A DNA stretch of 64,000 bases from Marinobacter sp. NP-4(2019) (GCF_003994855.1 NZ_CP034142.1:682001-746000); one strand, 5' to 3'; counted from the first letter of the stretch, positions 7,154 through 15,841 are shown. Translations and numbers: made by a program. Notes: generated from the sequence alone by a model not told the origin.

Positions 7154-8755
7154 TCAGCCCAGATGCAATAGCATCGTTTGCGGCGATTCCAGGTAGCCTT
7201 TCCAGCGATTGCAGAAGCGCGCAATGGTGCCGCCATCGATGATGCGATGGTCGCCCGCCCAGCTCACCGTCAGGATAGATCGTTCCACCACCTGGCCGTT
7301 GGCGTCGAAGCGTGGCAGTTTCTGGGTCCGGCCGAGGGCGACAATCGCCACTTCCGGCGCGTTGATTATAGGTGAGGCATAGGTGCCGCCCAGTGCGCCG
7401 ATGTTGGAGATGGTGATGGTGCCGCCTTTCAGGTCTTCCTGGCTGACACGGCCCGAGCGGGCTGCTTCGGTCAGCCGTGCGACTTCATCGGCCACGCCCA
7501 GCAGGGTCCGGCTCTCAACGCCCTTGACGTTGGGAACGATCAGGCCCGCCTTGCTGTCCACTGCCATACCGATATTGCACCGGGACAGGTAGTGAATCTC
7601 CGTGACGTCGTCGTTAAGTCGGCTGTTAAGGACCGGGAATTCCTGAACCGCCAGGGCCATGGCCTTCATGAAGAAGGGCATCAGCGTGAGCCTGGAACCT
7701 CTGGCCTCCGCCTCCGGTTTGAGCTGTTCCCGCAGGCTCAACAGGTCGGTGACATCGATTTCCTCACTGTAGATAAAATGCGGAATGGTGGTCGCCGACG
7801 CCACCATGCTGCGGGCCATCGCGGCCTTGATGCCCCGGATTGGCTCGACCCGTACTTCCTGTTCACCTTCGGGTTGTATGCGTGCGCTGCCGCCAATCGC
7901 TGGCTGTGATTCGCCGGCGAGTGCCTGGTCTTGCGCGGGCGCTGTGGGCTTGTCGAGATGGGCCAGCACATCGGCCTTCAGCACCCGGCCATCCTTACCG
8001 GAACCGGCGATGTCCGCCAGGGCCAGATTGTGTTCCCGTACCAGGCGGCGCACGGCGGGACTGGCGGGTATCCGTTGCCGGTTGCCGGTTGCGGCGGGTT
8101 TCCCGGTTGCCGGTGAAGGCGTCGGCGCCGGTGCCGGTTTTGATTCGACTTTGGTCTCGGCGGGCTCGTCACGATCTCGGGGAACAAACGCGAACAGCGG
8201 CGAATGCACCCGGGCCATCTCCTGCTGCTGGTGGTAGAGTTTGGTCACACGTCCGGCCTTGGGCGCGGTGATCTCGACCATGGCCTTGTCGGTCATGACA
8301 TCCACCACCGGCTGGTCTTCCTCGATCTCGTCACCTTCAGCCACGCGCCATTCCACCACTTCGCACTCGACGATGCCCTCGCCGATGTCCGGCAGGATAA
8401 AGTCTTCGGTGATGTCATCAGTCTCTGCGCTGTTGGCACCCGAGGGTTCCGGTGATGCCGGCGTCTCACTGACGGTTTCAGAGGGCTGGCTTTGAGGGGA
8501 GGCCTGTTCGCTGTCGCCACCTTCTTCCACCAGCTCGAACAGCGGTGCGTGGACCTTCGCGATGTCGCCTTCCTTATGATACAGGCGTGTCACCTTGCCC
8601 TTGTACGGCGCCGGAATTTCCACCAGCGCCTTGTCGGTCATTACCTCGGCCACCGGCTGGTCTTCTTCGATAATGTCCCCTTCGCTCACCAGCCATTTGA
8701 CCAGTTCGCACTCCACGATACCTTCGCCGATATCGGGCAGTATAAAATCACTCAT
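7154..8755 (-). CDS. bkdB: Branched-chain 2-oxoacid dehydrogenase E2 (dihydrolipoyl acyltransferase)
   Basis: This E2 core transfers the acyl group from lipoamide to CoA. The 533-residue protein has two lipoyl domains (about 1-80 and 118-195), each with the lipoylated Lys in MTDKA. A Pro/Ala-rich linker, a peripheral-subunit-binding domain (about 228-265, ASPAVRRLVREHNLALADI) and the catalytic domain follow, with the active-site motif DHRIIDGG near the C-terminus (usually DHRxxDG). The start is supported by AGGAG upstream. The gene lies in the order E1 alpha, E1 beta, E2, kinase. E3 (lipoamide dehydrogenase) is not in the window. Confidence 0.92.
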   Translation of the reverse strand: MSDFILPDIGEGIVECELVKWLVSEGDIIEEDQPVAEVMTDKALVEIPAPYKGKVTRLYHKEGDIAKVHAPLFELVEEGGDSEQASPQSQPSETVSETPASPEPSGANSAETDDITEDFILPDIGEGIVECEVVEWRVAEGDEIEEDQPVVDVMTDKAMVEITAPKAGRVTKLYHQQQEMARVHSPLFAFVPRDRDEPAETKVESKPAPAPTPSPATGKPAATGNRQRIPASPAVRRLVREHNLALADIAGSGKDGRVLKADVLAHLDKPTAPAQDQALAGESQPAIGGSARIQPEGEQEVRVEPIRGIKAAMARSMVASATTIPHFIYSEEIDVTDLLSLREQLKPEAEARGSRLTLMPFFMKAMALAVQEFPVLNSRLNDDVTEIHYLSRCNIGMAVDSKAGLIVPNVKGVESRTLLGVADEVARLTEAARSGRVSQEDLKGGTITISNIGALGGTYASPIINAPEVAIVALGRTQKLPRFDANGQVVERSILTVSWAGDHRIIDGGTIARFCNRWKGYLESPQTMLLHLG

Positions 8756-8781
8756 GATTGCTCTCCTGTCCTGATATCAAC

Positions 8782-9759
8782 CTAGAATTCCACGCTCGAC
8801 CTGATGGCCTCGTAGACCTTCAGGTGATTGGGCAGGTGCTCTTTTTCCAGCACCAGCGGGAAGGGGGTGTCCATCCCGGTGACCCGAGCGATCGGGGACT
8901 CCAGGTACAGGAAGCAACGTTCCTGAATCGTCGCCGCAATCTCGCCGGCGAAACCGCCGGTCAGCGGGGCTTCATGGGTCACCACCAGGCGCCCGGTCCT
9001 CAGGACCGAATTGGCCACGGTTTCCACATCCCACGGCAGGATGGTTCTCAGGTCGATGACTTCACAGGAAATGCCTTCTTTCTCCGCCATTTCGACGGCG
9101 TGTTCGATCACTTCCATCTGCGCGCCCCAGCCCAGCACGGTTACGTCCGTGCCTTCCTTGAGCACTTCGGCTTCGCCCAGTGGTAGCCGGTAGTCTTCAT
9201 CCGGCACTTCGCCCACGGAGGCGCGGTAGAGCCGTTTGGGTTCAAAGAACAGGGTCGGGTTGGGGTCGTGGATGGCGCCCAACAACAGGCCCTTGGCCTG
9301 GTGAGGGTTGCGCGGCACCACAATTTTCAGCCCCGGTGTGTGGGCGAAATAGGCTTCCGGCGATTGCGAGTGGTAAAGCCCGCCGGCGATACCGCCACCG
9401 TAGGGGGCACGTATGGTCAGCCCGCCTACATTGAACAGGTTGCCCGAACGGTAACGGAACTTGGCCGATTCGTTGACGATCTGGTCGAAGGCCGGAAAGA
9501 TGTAGTCGGCAAACTGGATCTCGGCCACGGGTACGGAGCCCTGGGCCGCGAGGCCATTGGCAAAGCCGATGATGCCTTGTTCCACCAGCGGTGTGTTGAA
9601 GCAGCGGGCCTTGCCGTACTTTTCCTGCAGGTGACTGGTAGCCCGGAAAACGCCGCCGAAGACGCCCACGTCCTCACCAAAACACAGCACCCGCTCGTCG
9701 GCGGCCATGGCGGTATCGAGGGCGTTGTTGATGGCCTGGAGCATATTCATCTGTGTCAT
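8782..9759 (-). CDS. bkdA2: Branched-chain 2-oxoacid dehydrogenase E1 beta subunit
   Basis: The 325-residue beta subunit of the thiamine-diphosphate-dependent E1 heterotetramer that decarboxylates 2-oxoacids derived from Val, Leu and Ile. GEDVGVFGGVFRAT and RTPLVEQ-like (NTPLVEQGI) motifs are typical, as is the transketolase C-terminal domain (DLRTILPWD, THEAPLTGGFAGE). Start at 9759 chosen because AGGAGGGG lies eight bases upstream; an open extension upstream overlaps E1 alpha and has no homologous sequence. It starts one base after the E1 alpha stop, implying translational coupling. Confidence 0.92.
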   Translation of the reverse strand: MTQMNMLQAINNALDTAMAADERVLCFGEDVGVFGGVFRATSHLQEKYGKARCFNTPLVEQGIIGFANGLAAQGSVPVAEIQFADYIFPAFDQIVNESAKFRYRSGNLFNVGGLTIRAPYGGGIAGGLYHSQSPEAYFAHTPGLKIVVPRNPHQAKGLLLGAIHDPNPTLFFEPKRLYRASVGEVPDEDYRLPLGEAEVLKEGTDVTVLGWGAQMEVIEHAVEMAEKEGISCEVIDLRTILPWDVETVANSVLRTGRLVVTHEAPLTGGFAGEIAATIQERCFLYLESPIARVTGMDTPFPLVLEKEHLPNHLKVYEAIRSSVEF

Positions 9760-9760
9760 C

Positions 9761-10945
9761 TCAGGCCCCTCCTTTGGCGTGTTCTGCGCTCTTGGGATAG
9801 GCATCCGGATGTCGGCGGATATGTGCCTTGAGCTTGTCGAGCTGTTGGGCGAGGGCAGGCGGCACCTCGTCGTAGACATCGCTGACCAGCGAATCAAGCG
9901 GAGGTGGTGGCCGCTTCTGCGCCCTCTTCATGGTTTCGAGCACCTCGCGACGCATGGTCTCCTGCAATTGTTTCTCGTCGTCCTCGCTCCACCACTTCTT
10001 GCCTTCGAGCCACAGGCGCATCCGCAGGATCGGGTCTTTCTCGCGCCACACGGCTTCCTCGTCCTTGCTGCGATAGCCGGAGGGGTCATCGGAAGAGGAA
10101 TGGGCGGCCAGGCGATAGCTCATGGCCTCGATCAGCACCGGGCGATTGTGTTCCACCGCCAGGCTGCGTGCGGCCCGGGTGGCCTCGTGCATGGCCAGGA
10201 TGTCGTTACCATCCACCCGGATGACATCCATCTTGTAGCCGTAGGCCCGGGGCGCAACGCCATCGGCGGCAAACTGCTCGGCGGCCGGGGTGGAAATGGC
10301 GTAGCCATTGTTGCGGCACAGGAAAATCACCGGCACACGATGGACGGCGGCCATGTTCAGGGCGGCGTGGAAGTCGCCCTCGGAAGCGGCGCCTTCGCCG
10401 AAGTAGGTAATGGTGCAGTGGCCGTCGCCCGCCATTTTTTGGCCGTAGGCGTACCCGGTCGCCTGGGGAATCTGGGTGGCCAGCGGTGAGGAGATGGTCA
10501 TGTAGTTCAGCTTCTTGGAGCCATAGTGCACGGGCATCTGGCGCCCCTTGCCATAGTCCAGTTCGTTGCCGAACAGCTGGTTCATGAACTCATCGATGGT
10601 GAAGCCGCGATAGACCAGGGAACCCTGTTCCCGGTACTGCGCCATGATCATGTCGCCGTCGTCCAAGGCGGCAGTGCTGCCGATCACGGCGGCTTCCTCG
10701 CCGGTACACTGCATGTAGAAACTCAGACGCCCCTGGCGCTGGGCAGCGAGCATGCGTTCATCGAGAATCCGGGTGATGACCATCGACCGGTAGATGCGCA
10801 GGGCTTTCTCTTTATCGAGCTTCGGCGCTTTGGCGCCCTTGTAGAGCGAGCCGTCCTGCTTCAGTAACTTGAAGGTGGGAATACGGAATTCCGCACCGTC
10901 GGTAAAGACCGGGGAATACACAACTTTGGACTTTGTTGTTGTCAT
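9761..10945 (-). CDS. bkdA1: Branched-chain 2-oxoacid dehydrogenase E1 alpha subunit
   Basis: A 394-residue E1 alpha. The thiamine-diphosphate motif spans about 183-213 (GEGAASEGDF to RNN). The loop AHSSSDDPSGYRSKDE at 281-296 closely matches the phosphorylation loop of mammalian E1 alpha, keeping Ser at both regulatory positions (Ser283 and Ser293 here). Start at 10945 is set by AGGAAGAGG just upstream; a longer open frame to 11020 is not homologous. First gene of the operon, with a palindromic operator and a hairpin in the leader. It acts in branched-chain amino acid catabolism. Confidence 0.92.
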   Translation of the reverse strand: MTTTKSKVVYSPVFTDGAEFRIPTFKLLKQDGSLYKGAKAPKLDKEKALRIYRSMVITRILDERMLAAQRQGRLSFYMQCTGEEAAVIGSTAALDDGDMIMAQYREQGSLVYRGFTIDEFMNQLFGNELDYGKGRQMPVHYGSKKLNYMTISSPLATQIPQATGYAYGQKMAGDGHCTITYFGEGAASEGDFHAALNMAAVHRVPVIFLCRNNGYAISTPAAEQFAADGVAPRAYGYKMDVIRVDGNDILAMHEATRAARSLAVEHNRPVLIEAMSYRLAAHSSSDDPSGYRSKDEEAVWREKDPILRMRLWLEGKKWWSEDDEKQLQETMRREVLETMKRAQKRPPPPLDSLVSDVYDEVPPALAQQLDKLKAHIRRHPDAYPKSAEHAKGGA

Positions 10946-10980
10946 AATCCTCTTCCTGGGGTGGTGGCCTGAGGAACAAA

Positions 10981-10999
10981 GCACCCCTTGTGGGGGTGC
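10981..10999 (-). promoter_or_regulatory. Attenuator-like hairpin in the bkd leader
   Basis: In the transcribed (minus) direction a GCACCCC/GGGGTGC 7-bp stem with a five-base loop is followed by TTTGTT, resembling a weak intrinsic terminator. It lies 36 bases upstream of the E1 alpha start and downstream of the palindromic operator. It could attenuate the operon or end leader transcripts; no leader peptide was identified. Confidence 0.35.
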
Positions 11000-11061
11000 C
11001 GATGATGTCATTGTAGCCAATCTGGCGGGATCTGGTGTGACCCTGTCAGCGCTACACAGTG

Positions 11062-11077
11062 TTTACCTTAACGTAAA
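11062..11077. promoter_or_regulatory. Palindromic operator, MerR/LiuR-like
   Basis: TTTACCTTAACGTAAA is one base from the perfect palindrome TTTACGTTAACGTAAA. As far as I recall, MerR-family regulators of branched-chain amino acid catabolism (LiuR type) bind palindromes of this kind. It sits about 117 bases before the E1 alpha gene, which fits control of that operon. No regulator gene is in the neighbourhood. Confidence 0.5.
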
Positions 11078-11159
11078 CTGCATCTTTCGGGTAGACCTGG
11101 TGTGCAGATTTTGATCTTTGCATGTGCCTGCGGTGGCTCTCCGCTTGGCAGGTCGATGA

Positions 11160-11702
11160 TTATTTCGGGTAGAGAGGGGTGGGTGTGATGCTGACCAGGG
11201 TTTCCTCGTTACCGATGCTCACTTCGCCGTCCTGGATGGTGCACTGCAGATGCATTCCGCGTTCGGCGAGGCTGGCGAGTGCTTCGGTGTCGTCCTGCGG
11301 CAGGTCAATGATGGTCAGGTTGTTGAAGCGGGTCAGCTTGCCGTGATGCTTTTCCCACCACAGCGGCACGGCGCGGCCGCCGTAAGTGTATAGGATAACC
11401 TGATCGGCCCGGTTACAGGCTTTGCGCAGGCGGCTTTCGTCGGGCAGGCCGAGTTCTATCCACAGTTCGATTTCATCGCTCAGACTTTTTTGCCACAGGT
11501 CCGGTTCGTCGTCGGTGCTGATGCCCTTGGTGAACTCCAGGCGGTCGCTTGCGTTCAGGACGAATGCCAACAGGCGAATCATCATGCGCTCATCGGTTTC
11601 CGACGGGTGCCGGGCAATAGTGAGGTGGTGGTCACCATAGTAGTGTCGGTCCATGTCGGCGATGTTGAGTGTGGCCTTGAAGATGGTTGCCTTGAGCGCC
11701 AT
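11160..11702 (-). CDS. yaeQ: YaeQ family protein
   Basis: A 180-residue member of the YaeQ family, compact PD-(D/E)XK-fold proteins of unclear function (YaeQ was linked to suppression of RfaH loss). The start MALKATIFKATLNIADMDR and the motifs HPSETDERMMIRLLAF and DEPDLWQKSL are highly characteristic. Start at 11702 is backed by AGGAAG upstream; a longer frame to 11834 is not family-like. It is divergent from bfd and downstream of, but separate from, the bkd operon promoter region. Confidence 0.92.
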   Translation of the reverse strand: MALKATIFKATLNIADMDRHYYGDHHLTIARHPSETDERMMIRLLAFVLNASDRLEFTKGISTDDEPDLWQKSLSDEIELWIELGLPDESRLRKACNRADQVILYTYGGRAVPLWWEKHHGKLTRFNNLTIIDLPQDDTEALASLAERGMHLQCTIQDGEVSIGNEETLVSITPTPLYPK

Positions 11703-11828
11703 GGGGCTTCCTGCGTTGGTTTGCTTGTGATTTAGGGCCAGTGTAAAGCAAATGAGTCCTCTCTGAGAGGCTTGGGTGTGCCTGTTTGCACAAAAATCAC
11801 TCGAGGGGGTTGCAAAGCCGCATGCAAA

Positions 11829-11843
11829 TGACAATAATTATCA
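11829..11843. promoter_or_regulatory. Fur box upstream of bfd
   Basis: TGACAATAATTATCA matches 14 of 15 positions of the 7-1-7 Fur consensus TGATAATNATTATCA. It lies about 30 bases before bfd, where bound Fur-Fe2+ would block the promoter. It predicts bfd (and perhaps bfr) induction under iron starvation, as known for bfd in other gammaproteobacteria. Confidence 0.8.
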
Positions 11844-11874
11844 GTACCTTTCATCGGGACTTTGAGTGACCAAT

Positions 11875-12081
11875 ATGTACGTATGCCTCTGTCATGGTGT
11901 AACAGACCGCGAAATTCGGAAAGCGGCCGATAACGGCGTCAGCTCCATGCGCCAGCTTGGCAAGGAACTGGGCGTTGGAACCCAGTGTGGCCGCTGTGCC
12001 TGTACCGCACGGGAAATTCTGCGCGAAAGCCGTACTCCGGATTATCTGGCCATGGCAAACATGCTGGCCCAGCCTGCTTGA
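11875..12081 (+). CDS. bfd: Bacterioferritin-associated ferredoxin
   Basis: A 68-residue Bfd-like [2Fe-2S] ferredoxin that reduces bacterioferritin to release stored iron. The cluster ligands Cys4-x-Cys6 and Cys38-x2-Cys41 have the Bfd spacing. The start MYVCLCHGVTDREI is typical of the family; a GTG three codons upstream is possible but less likely. The Fur box ends 31 bases upstream. Bacterioferritin follows 97 bases downstream, so the two genes form an iron storage and release pair. Confidence 0.93.
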   Translation: MYVCLCHGVTDREIRKAADNGVSSMRQLGKELGVGTQCGRCACTAREILRESRTPDYLAMANMLAQPA

Positions 12082-12178
12082 TCAGGTTGTTACTGCGACC
12101 CTTTCCCATTTGTGATTTTTTCTCCCTGAAGGAAGGGCTATCCTGTAAGGATTGCCCATCCAAGTAAGGAGAAACGTC

Positions 12179-12655
12179 ATGAAAGGCGACAAGAAAGTCA
12201 TCCAGTTCCTGAATAAAGTACTCACCAACGAACTGACGGCCATCAATCAGTATTACCTGCATGCCAAGATGTATAAAGATTGGGGTATCACCAAGCTGGC
12301 TGCCAAGGAATACGAAGAATCCATTGATGAAATGAAGCACGCCGATGTGCTGATTGAGCGTATCCTGTTCTTGGAAGGCCTTCCCAACCTGCAGGACCTG
12401 AACAAGCTGTTGGTCGGTGAGAATGTCGAAGAGATGCTGTCCTGCGATCTCAAACTGGAACTCGCAGCTCATGCGGATCTGAAGGAAGCCATCCTCTACT
12501 GTGAGGATATCAAGGACTACACCAGTCGAGAGCTATTCCGCAGTATTCTGGACAGCGAAGAGGAGCACATCGACTGGCTGGAAACTCAGCTGGAAATGGT
12601 TGGCCAGATGGGAATTCAGAATTACATTCAATTGCAATCGTCTGCTGCGGAGTAA
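12179..12655 (+). CDS. bfr: Bacterioferritin
   Basis: A 158-residue bacterioferritin of usual length that stores iron as a ferric mineral in a 24-mer. All ferroxidase ligands are present: Glu18, Glu51, His54, Glu94, Glu127 and His130. Met52, the axial haem ligand at the subunit interface, is also present, so a haem-binding Bfr is expected. The start is backed by AAGGAG upstream; an in-frame ATG nine codons earlier is not family-like. It lies directly after bfd. Confidence 0.95.
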   Translation: MKGDKKVIQFLNKVLTNELTAINQYYLHAKMYKDWGITKLAAKEYEESIDEMKHADVLIERILFLEGLPNLQDLNKLLVGENVEEMLSCDLKLELAAHADLKEAILYCEDIKDYTSRELFRSILDSEEEHIDWLETQLEMVGQMGIQNYIQLQSSAAE

Positions 12656-12664
12656 CTCCAGACA

Positions 12665-14017
12665 ATGGATTTGTCCTGTTTTAAAGCTTATGACCTGCGC
12701 GGCCGAGTGCCGGATCAACTCAACCCGACACTGGCCGAGCGAATTGGCAGGGCTTATGTGGAAGTGACGGGCGCCAAGAAAGTGATTGTCGGTTATGACA
12801 TCCGCCTGTCGAGCCCGGAAATAGCGGAAGCGCTCAGTTCCGGCCTGATGGCTGCCGGTGCTGATGTGTTTGGCATCGGTTTGTGCGGAACGGAGCAGGT
12901 CTATTTTGCCACCAGCCATTACAAGATGGATGGCGGCATCATGGTGACCGCCAGCCACAACCCGAGAGACCACAACGGTATGAAAATGGTGGGTCCGGAA
13001 TCCCGGCCCATCAGCTCCGATAACGGCCTCAATGACATCCGTGACCGCGTCCCCGAGCCGTTTGGTGATGCGCCGGTCCAGGGCCGCTACGAGCCTTTGG
13101 AAGTCATGGGGGCCTACATCGACCACCTTCTCGGCTACATCGATGCCGCTGTGTTAAGGCCACTGAAAATCGTGGTCAACGCTGGTAACGGCGGAGCTGG
13201 TCTGGTGATTGACCAGCTCGAACAGCACCTGCCATTCGAGTTCATCAAGGTACACCACCAGCCTGACGGCCACTTCCCGAATGGCGTGCCCAATCCCATC
13301 CTGGAAGAAAACCGCGCGGCCACGGCAGAGGTGGTCAAGGCCAACGGAGCGGCCATGGGCATCGCCTGGGATGGCGACTACGACCGCTGCTTCTTCTTTG
13401 ACGAGAACGGCCGTTTCATCGAGGGTTATTACATCGTTGGCCTGCTGGCGGACCAGTTCCTCCGCAAGACCGGCGGCGGCAAAGTCATCCACGACCCACG
13501 CCTGACCTGGAATACCCTCGACCTGGTCGAGGCCGCCGGCGGCGAAGCCATTGAAAGCAAAACCGGCCACGCCTTCATCAAGCAGCGCATGCGCGATGAA
13601 GATGCGGTATACGGCGGCGAAATGAGCGCCCATCACTACTTCCGGGACTTCGCCTACTGCGACAGCGGTATGATCCCCTGGTTACTGGTAGCAGAACGCC
13701 TGTGCCAGTCCGGCCAGCCATTATCATCACTGATCGATGCCAGAATCGAAGCCTACCCGGCCAGCGGCGAAATCAACCGCACCATCGCCAATCCCCCCAA
13801 AGTCATCTCCGCCATCGAAGCCGCCTACGGCGCTGACGCCAAAAACGTCAGCCACGTGGACGGCGTGAGCGTGGAGTTCGACGACTGGCGCTTCAACCTG
13901 CGGATGTCCAACACCGAGCCGGTCGTTCGCCTGAACGTGGAATCTCGCGGTGATATTGCGTTGATGAAAGCGAAAACCGATGAGCTTCTCGCGGAAATGG
14001 AACGGTTGAACCAGTAA
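12665..14017 (+). CDS. Phosphomannomutase (CpsG/ManB type)
   Basis: A 450-residue alpha-D-phosphohexomutase interconverting mannose-6-P and mannose-1-P for GDP-mannose and surface polysaccharide. The phosphoserine loop is TASHNP (Ser97), the metal loop DGDYDR (about residues 235-245) and the sugar-binding region GGEMSAHHYFRDF. The C-terminal phosphate-binding loop RMSNTEPVVRLNVES is present. The N-terminus MDLSCFKAYDLRGR is typical. Only 9 bases separate it from bfr, but no functional link is obvious; the ribosome binding site is weak (GGAG at 12 bases). Confidence 0.9.
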   Translation: MDLSCFKAYDLRGRVPDQLNPTLAERIGRAYVEVTGAKKVIVGYDIRLSSPEIAEALSSGLMAAGADVFGIGLCGTEQVYFATSHYKMDGGIMVTASHNPRDHNGMKMVGPESRPISSDNGLNDIRDRVPEPFGDAPVQGRYEPLEVMGAYIDHLLGYIDAAVLRPLKIVVNAGNGGAGLVIDQLEQHLPFEFIKVHHQPDGHFPNGVPNPILEENRAATAEVVKANGAAMGIAWDGDYDRCFFFDENGRFIEGYYIVGLLADQFLRKTGGGKVIHDPRLTWNTLDLVEAAGGEAIESKTGHAFIKQRMRDEDAVYGGEMSAHHYFRDFAYCDSGMIPWLLVAERLCQSGQPLSSLIDARIEAYPASGEINRTIANPPKVISAIEAAYGADAKNVSHVDGVSVEFDDWRFNLRMSNTEPVVRLNVESRGDIALMKAKTDELLAEMERLNQ

Positions 14018-14040
14018 GGCCTATCGCAAAAGCTTGGGGG

Positions 14041-14150
14041 CAGTCAGGCAGGAACCCCTTTCAGAAACTGTGCGGAGCCATGGATGGCAGAGCTCAAGCG
14101 TACACGGATGTATTTACAGCGTGTTTCTGAAAGGGGTTCCTGCCTGACTG
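14041..14150 (+). repeat. Long-arm hairpin element, copy A
   Basis: Arms 14041-14068 and 14123-14150 are perfectly complementary over 28 nt. The 54-nt core contains two small inner hairpins: GCCATGGATGGC, and ACACGGATGT within GTACACGGATGTAT. The core is about 90% identical to copy B at 36110-36163, while the arms are different. Located between the phosphomannomutase gene and the convergent pldA, it may also end transcription, but there is no T-run. Confidence 0.85.
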
Positions 14151-14225
14151 GCCTTGCACCAATGCCCATGCGCCACATGGATGTGCTTGAGCGTGTTTCT
14201 GAAATCCATACCCGCCTGACTGGCC
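14151..14225 (+). repeat. Partial degenerate copy of the hairpin element
   Basis: It contains CACATGGATGTG (an inner hairpin with the TGGA loop seen in copy A), then GAGCGTGTTTCTGAAA and CGCCTGACTGGCC. These repeat the right end of the core and the right arm of copy A. No left arm is present, so it looks like a truncated tandem copy. Confidence 0.55.
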
Positions 14226-14237
14226 TTCCCCCAAAGC

Positions 14238-15358
14238 TCAAAGCCAGTCATTCAGCATAATGCCAATGCCGATCCGCTGAATCCTCTCGTTGTAATCTAT
14301 CAGACTCTCCCCATACCCGTTGTAGTACTGGAAGAACCCCTGAGGGTGTCACCCATGGGAAAACTGTAGCCAAACTCCACCGACGTCTTGTTGTCATGGG
14401 AACGCAGATTGTTACGAAATTTCAGGGACAACGTCCGATCCTCAGTCAGCTTATAGACCGCCAGGTAATCCGCGTGCCCCGTAAAGCGTTCAATGTCCGG
14501 GTTGTCGTCCTCGCTCTCATCCTCCGGCAGCCGGTACCAGGGCTGCACCAGAAACAACCACCGGTCGTAACTGTAACCGATGGACGTCATGATGCGATTC
14601 CAACTGCGGGAACGGGGCTCCGATTGCCCGTTGGACTGATGGTTAATGCCCAGAGTAACGCCACTGAAAGTTCCAGGGCCGATATCGTAGTCTGCCTGGT
14701 AGCGCAGAAAGACCTCCGGCTCATAATTGGTTTCCCGGAAAGGCGCGGAATCATCGGTGTTGTACACCTGCCAGAAGGATTTCTGAGTGTAGCCAAACCA
14801 GAGCGTCGTACGATCATCCAGGATGCCTGTTAACAAGGGAACCTTGAAACTGATCTGGTACTTGGCTTCCTGATTGTTGATGGAATGATCGTAGTGGCTT
14901 TCTCCCAGTCGCGGACTGACGGGAACCTTGTTCGGTGTGTCCACCCAGGTGAAGGGCAGGATATAGGTCGGGCGGTGGCCCACAAAGCTGCCAGAGAAGG
15001 AAAAAATTGCCTTTTCTGTCGCAGTGTAGCGCCTCACCAACTCGGCCATAACGCCGCTGTCTTCGTCACCGTTGTCGGCGGATACAGCTTGGGCAGCCGC
15101 CTCACCCTCTGCGGCGTCGGCTGACTCGTTATGCTCGAGAGTCTCGGCTTCCTGTGCTTTCCCGGGAGCGTTGAGGCTGTCGTAGCAAGCCAGACGCTGA
15201 GTGCCGTCGTCGATCAGGGTGCAGTCTTCCAGGGTCGGCTCATCCGTCGTGACCTCTTCACCAGGCTGACCATGCCCTTGGGCAGGGAGCAGGCAGGCTG
15301 CAACCAGCGGGATGAGCGTAGAGGTAAATCGGGACAAAACGCCACGGGCTGTATCCAT
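14238..15358 (-). pseudogene. pldA: Outer-membrane phospholipase A (PldA), frameshifted near 3' end
   Basis: PldA hydrolyses phospholipids in the outer membrane. The frame encodes a signal peptide, an acidic periplasmic N-terminal region and the barrel. The catalytic set is intact: His and Ser in INHQSNGQ and Asn 14 residues after the His in SRSWN. At about 14336-14340 one base is missing in a GGGGTTC tract. The current frame ends in an unrelated tail at 14300, while the other frame continues YGESLIDYN to MLNDWL and stops at 14238, matching the expected C-terminus. This is either a real frameshift losing the last strands or a homopolymer sequencing error. Confidence 0.85.
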
Positions 15359-15373
15359 ATCCGCTATTCCTCA

Positions 15374-15706
15374 TTAGGCGTTAAGGCTGATCCAGGTATT
15401 AATAATGCCGTATAACCAGACACCGATTAGCGTGACGGCAAGCAGCGAAAAAACAATCTTGTGACGGGTTTTTTGATCGGCTTGGGCTGCGGCAACCCAG
15501 CGCAGGTACATCAGTCCGATGAAGCTGCAGAAAACCGCCAGGCTGGCAAGTGCCGGGATCAGCAGCCATCCGGGGCTAAGGGGCGCACCTTCCTCCGCGC
15601 GTCCCGAAAACCAGGCCATGGAAATCAGCAAGAGTGCAAGCGCGGCAAACTCCAGTATCAGCAGAGGCTTGCGGAGCGGGTGGGGGGCTTTGTCTGTTGG
15701 TCGCAT
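15374..15706 (-). CDS. Small inner-membrane protein, unknown function
   Basis: A 110-residue protein with three predicted membrane helices (about residues 13-32, 48-68 and 84-103) and short charged ends. No family recognised. It starts just upstream of pldA on the same strand with a 15-base gap, so the two may be co-transcribed, but no functional link is known. Confidence 0.7.
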   Translation of the reverse strand: MRPTDKAPHPLRKPLLILEFAALALLLISMAWFSGRAEEGAPLSPGWLLIPALASLAVFCSFIGLMYLRWVAAAQADQKTRHKIVFSLLAVTLIGVWLYGIINTWISLNA

Positions 15707-15841
15707 AATTCAGTGTTCCGCGATGGGTGGTTGTTGCCTATGGTACCCGGAATGAGTTTCCCTGGCGCAGAAGCTTACGAAACGGCAATTAAAATGCTTG
15801 AAATCAACCGCCGATTTTGCACTTTGGTTTTTTTGCCTGGC

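Noticed and set aside
10946..11020. 25-residue N-terminal extension of E1 alpha
   Set aside because: It is non-homologous, runs through the leader hairpin, and the downstream ATG has a clear ribosome binding site.
14044..14241. 65-codon minus-strand frame across hairpin element A
   Set aside because: It lies entirely within inverted-repeat sequence and has no homology; the repeat structure explains it.
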